5,785 nucleotides of DNA from Nitrospirota bacterium (GTDB lineage Bacteria > Nitrospirota > UBA9217): contig DAIDTZ010000288.1 of assembly GCA_027456925.1 (NCBI GenBank), forward strand, positions 1 to 5,785, read 5' to 3'. This document shows positions 5,747 through 5,785 of the stretch, piece by piece. Under the pieces are notes generated by a model, which ran no database searches, was not told the origin of the DNA, and saw only the letters and a program-made list of their open reading frames with translations. The position numbers and the translations under genes were made by a program. Within the stretch, counting starts at the first letter, position 1. Every line of letters starts with the position of its first letter.

Positions 5747-5785
5747 ATGATCGGCCCATTACAGAGCAGGGGGCGGCAGGCCTGC
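5747..5785 (+). CDS. Start of a further gene (first 13 codons, cut by window edge)
   Basis: ATG at 5747 opens a frame to the right edge, reading MIGPLQSRGRQAC. AGGA (5739-5742) overlaps the LysM stop and could serve as its Shine-Dalgarno, which suggests an operon with the LysM gene. In several proteobacteria a LysM gene precedes dprA, but 13 residues cannot support that name. The open frame could also be chance. Confidence 0.4.
   Translation, partial: MIGPLQSRGRQAC

Overview
The window reads as an ordinary bacterial chromosome, probably a Gram-negative of the Deltaproteobacteria/Nitrospirae kind. The basis is family resemblance only: an NtrY-type four-helix sensor kinase, a secreted LysM protein with a DPFLWPFIWKANPGITNP core, an Ogg2-type DNA glycosylase and a B12-domain radical SAM protein. 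No rRNA or other taxonomic marker is present, so this placement is tentative.

Layout. Four genes lie on the minus strand from about 4100 down to the left edge. They are an NtrY-like membrane sensor histidine kinase (1920-4100), a membrane-anchored single-domain rhodanese (1463-1831), an Ogg2-family 8-oxoguanine DNA glycosylase/lyase (832-1485) and the N-terminal 227 residues of a B12-binding-domain radical SAM protein (1-682, cut by the window edge). The rhodanese and glycosylase overlap by 23 bp and are probably co-translated. The gap between glycosylase and radical SAM gene (683-831) holds three hairpin-forming inverted repeats in under 100 bp. The radical SAM gene is also visibly more AT-rich than the kinase, so it may be a separate unit.

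On the plus strand, divergent from the kinase, is a secreted LysM-domain protein (4439-5740). A good sigma-70-like promoter lies near 4183-4210, which implies a leader of about 220 nt with several small inverted repeats. The first 13 codons of another gene begin 6 bases after its stop, at 5747.

How they work together. The kinase would sense an envelope or periplasmic signal, but no response regulator sits beside it here. The LysM protein probably acts at the peptidoglycan. The rhodanese and glycosylase are sulfur-transfer and DNA-repair functions with no obvious shared pathway. I do not see a clearly new system. The most distinctive items are a heptamer repeat array that contains the kinase stop codon, the hairpin cluster at 701-793, the palindrome over the LysM -35 element, the long leader, and the uncharacterised duplicated C-terminal module of the LysM protein.
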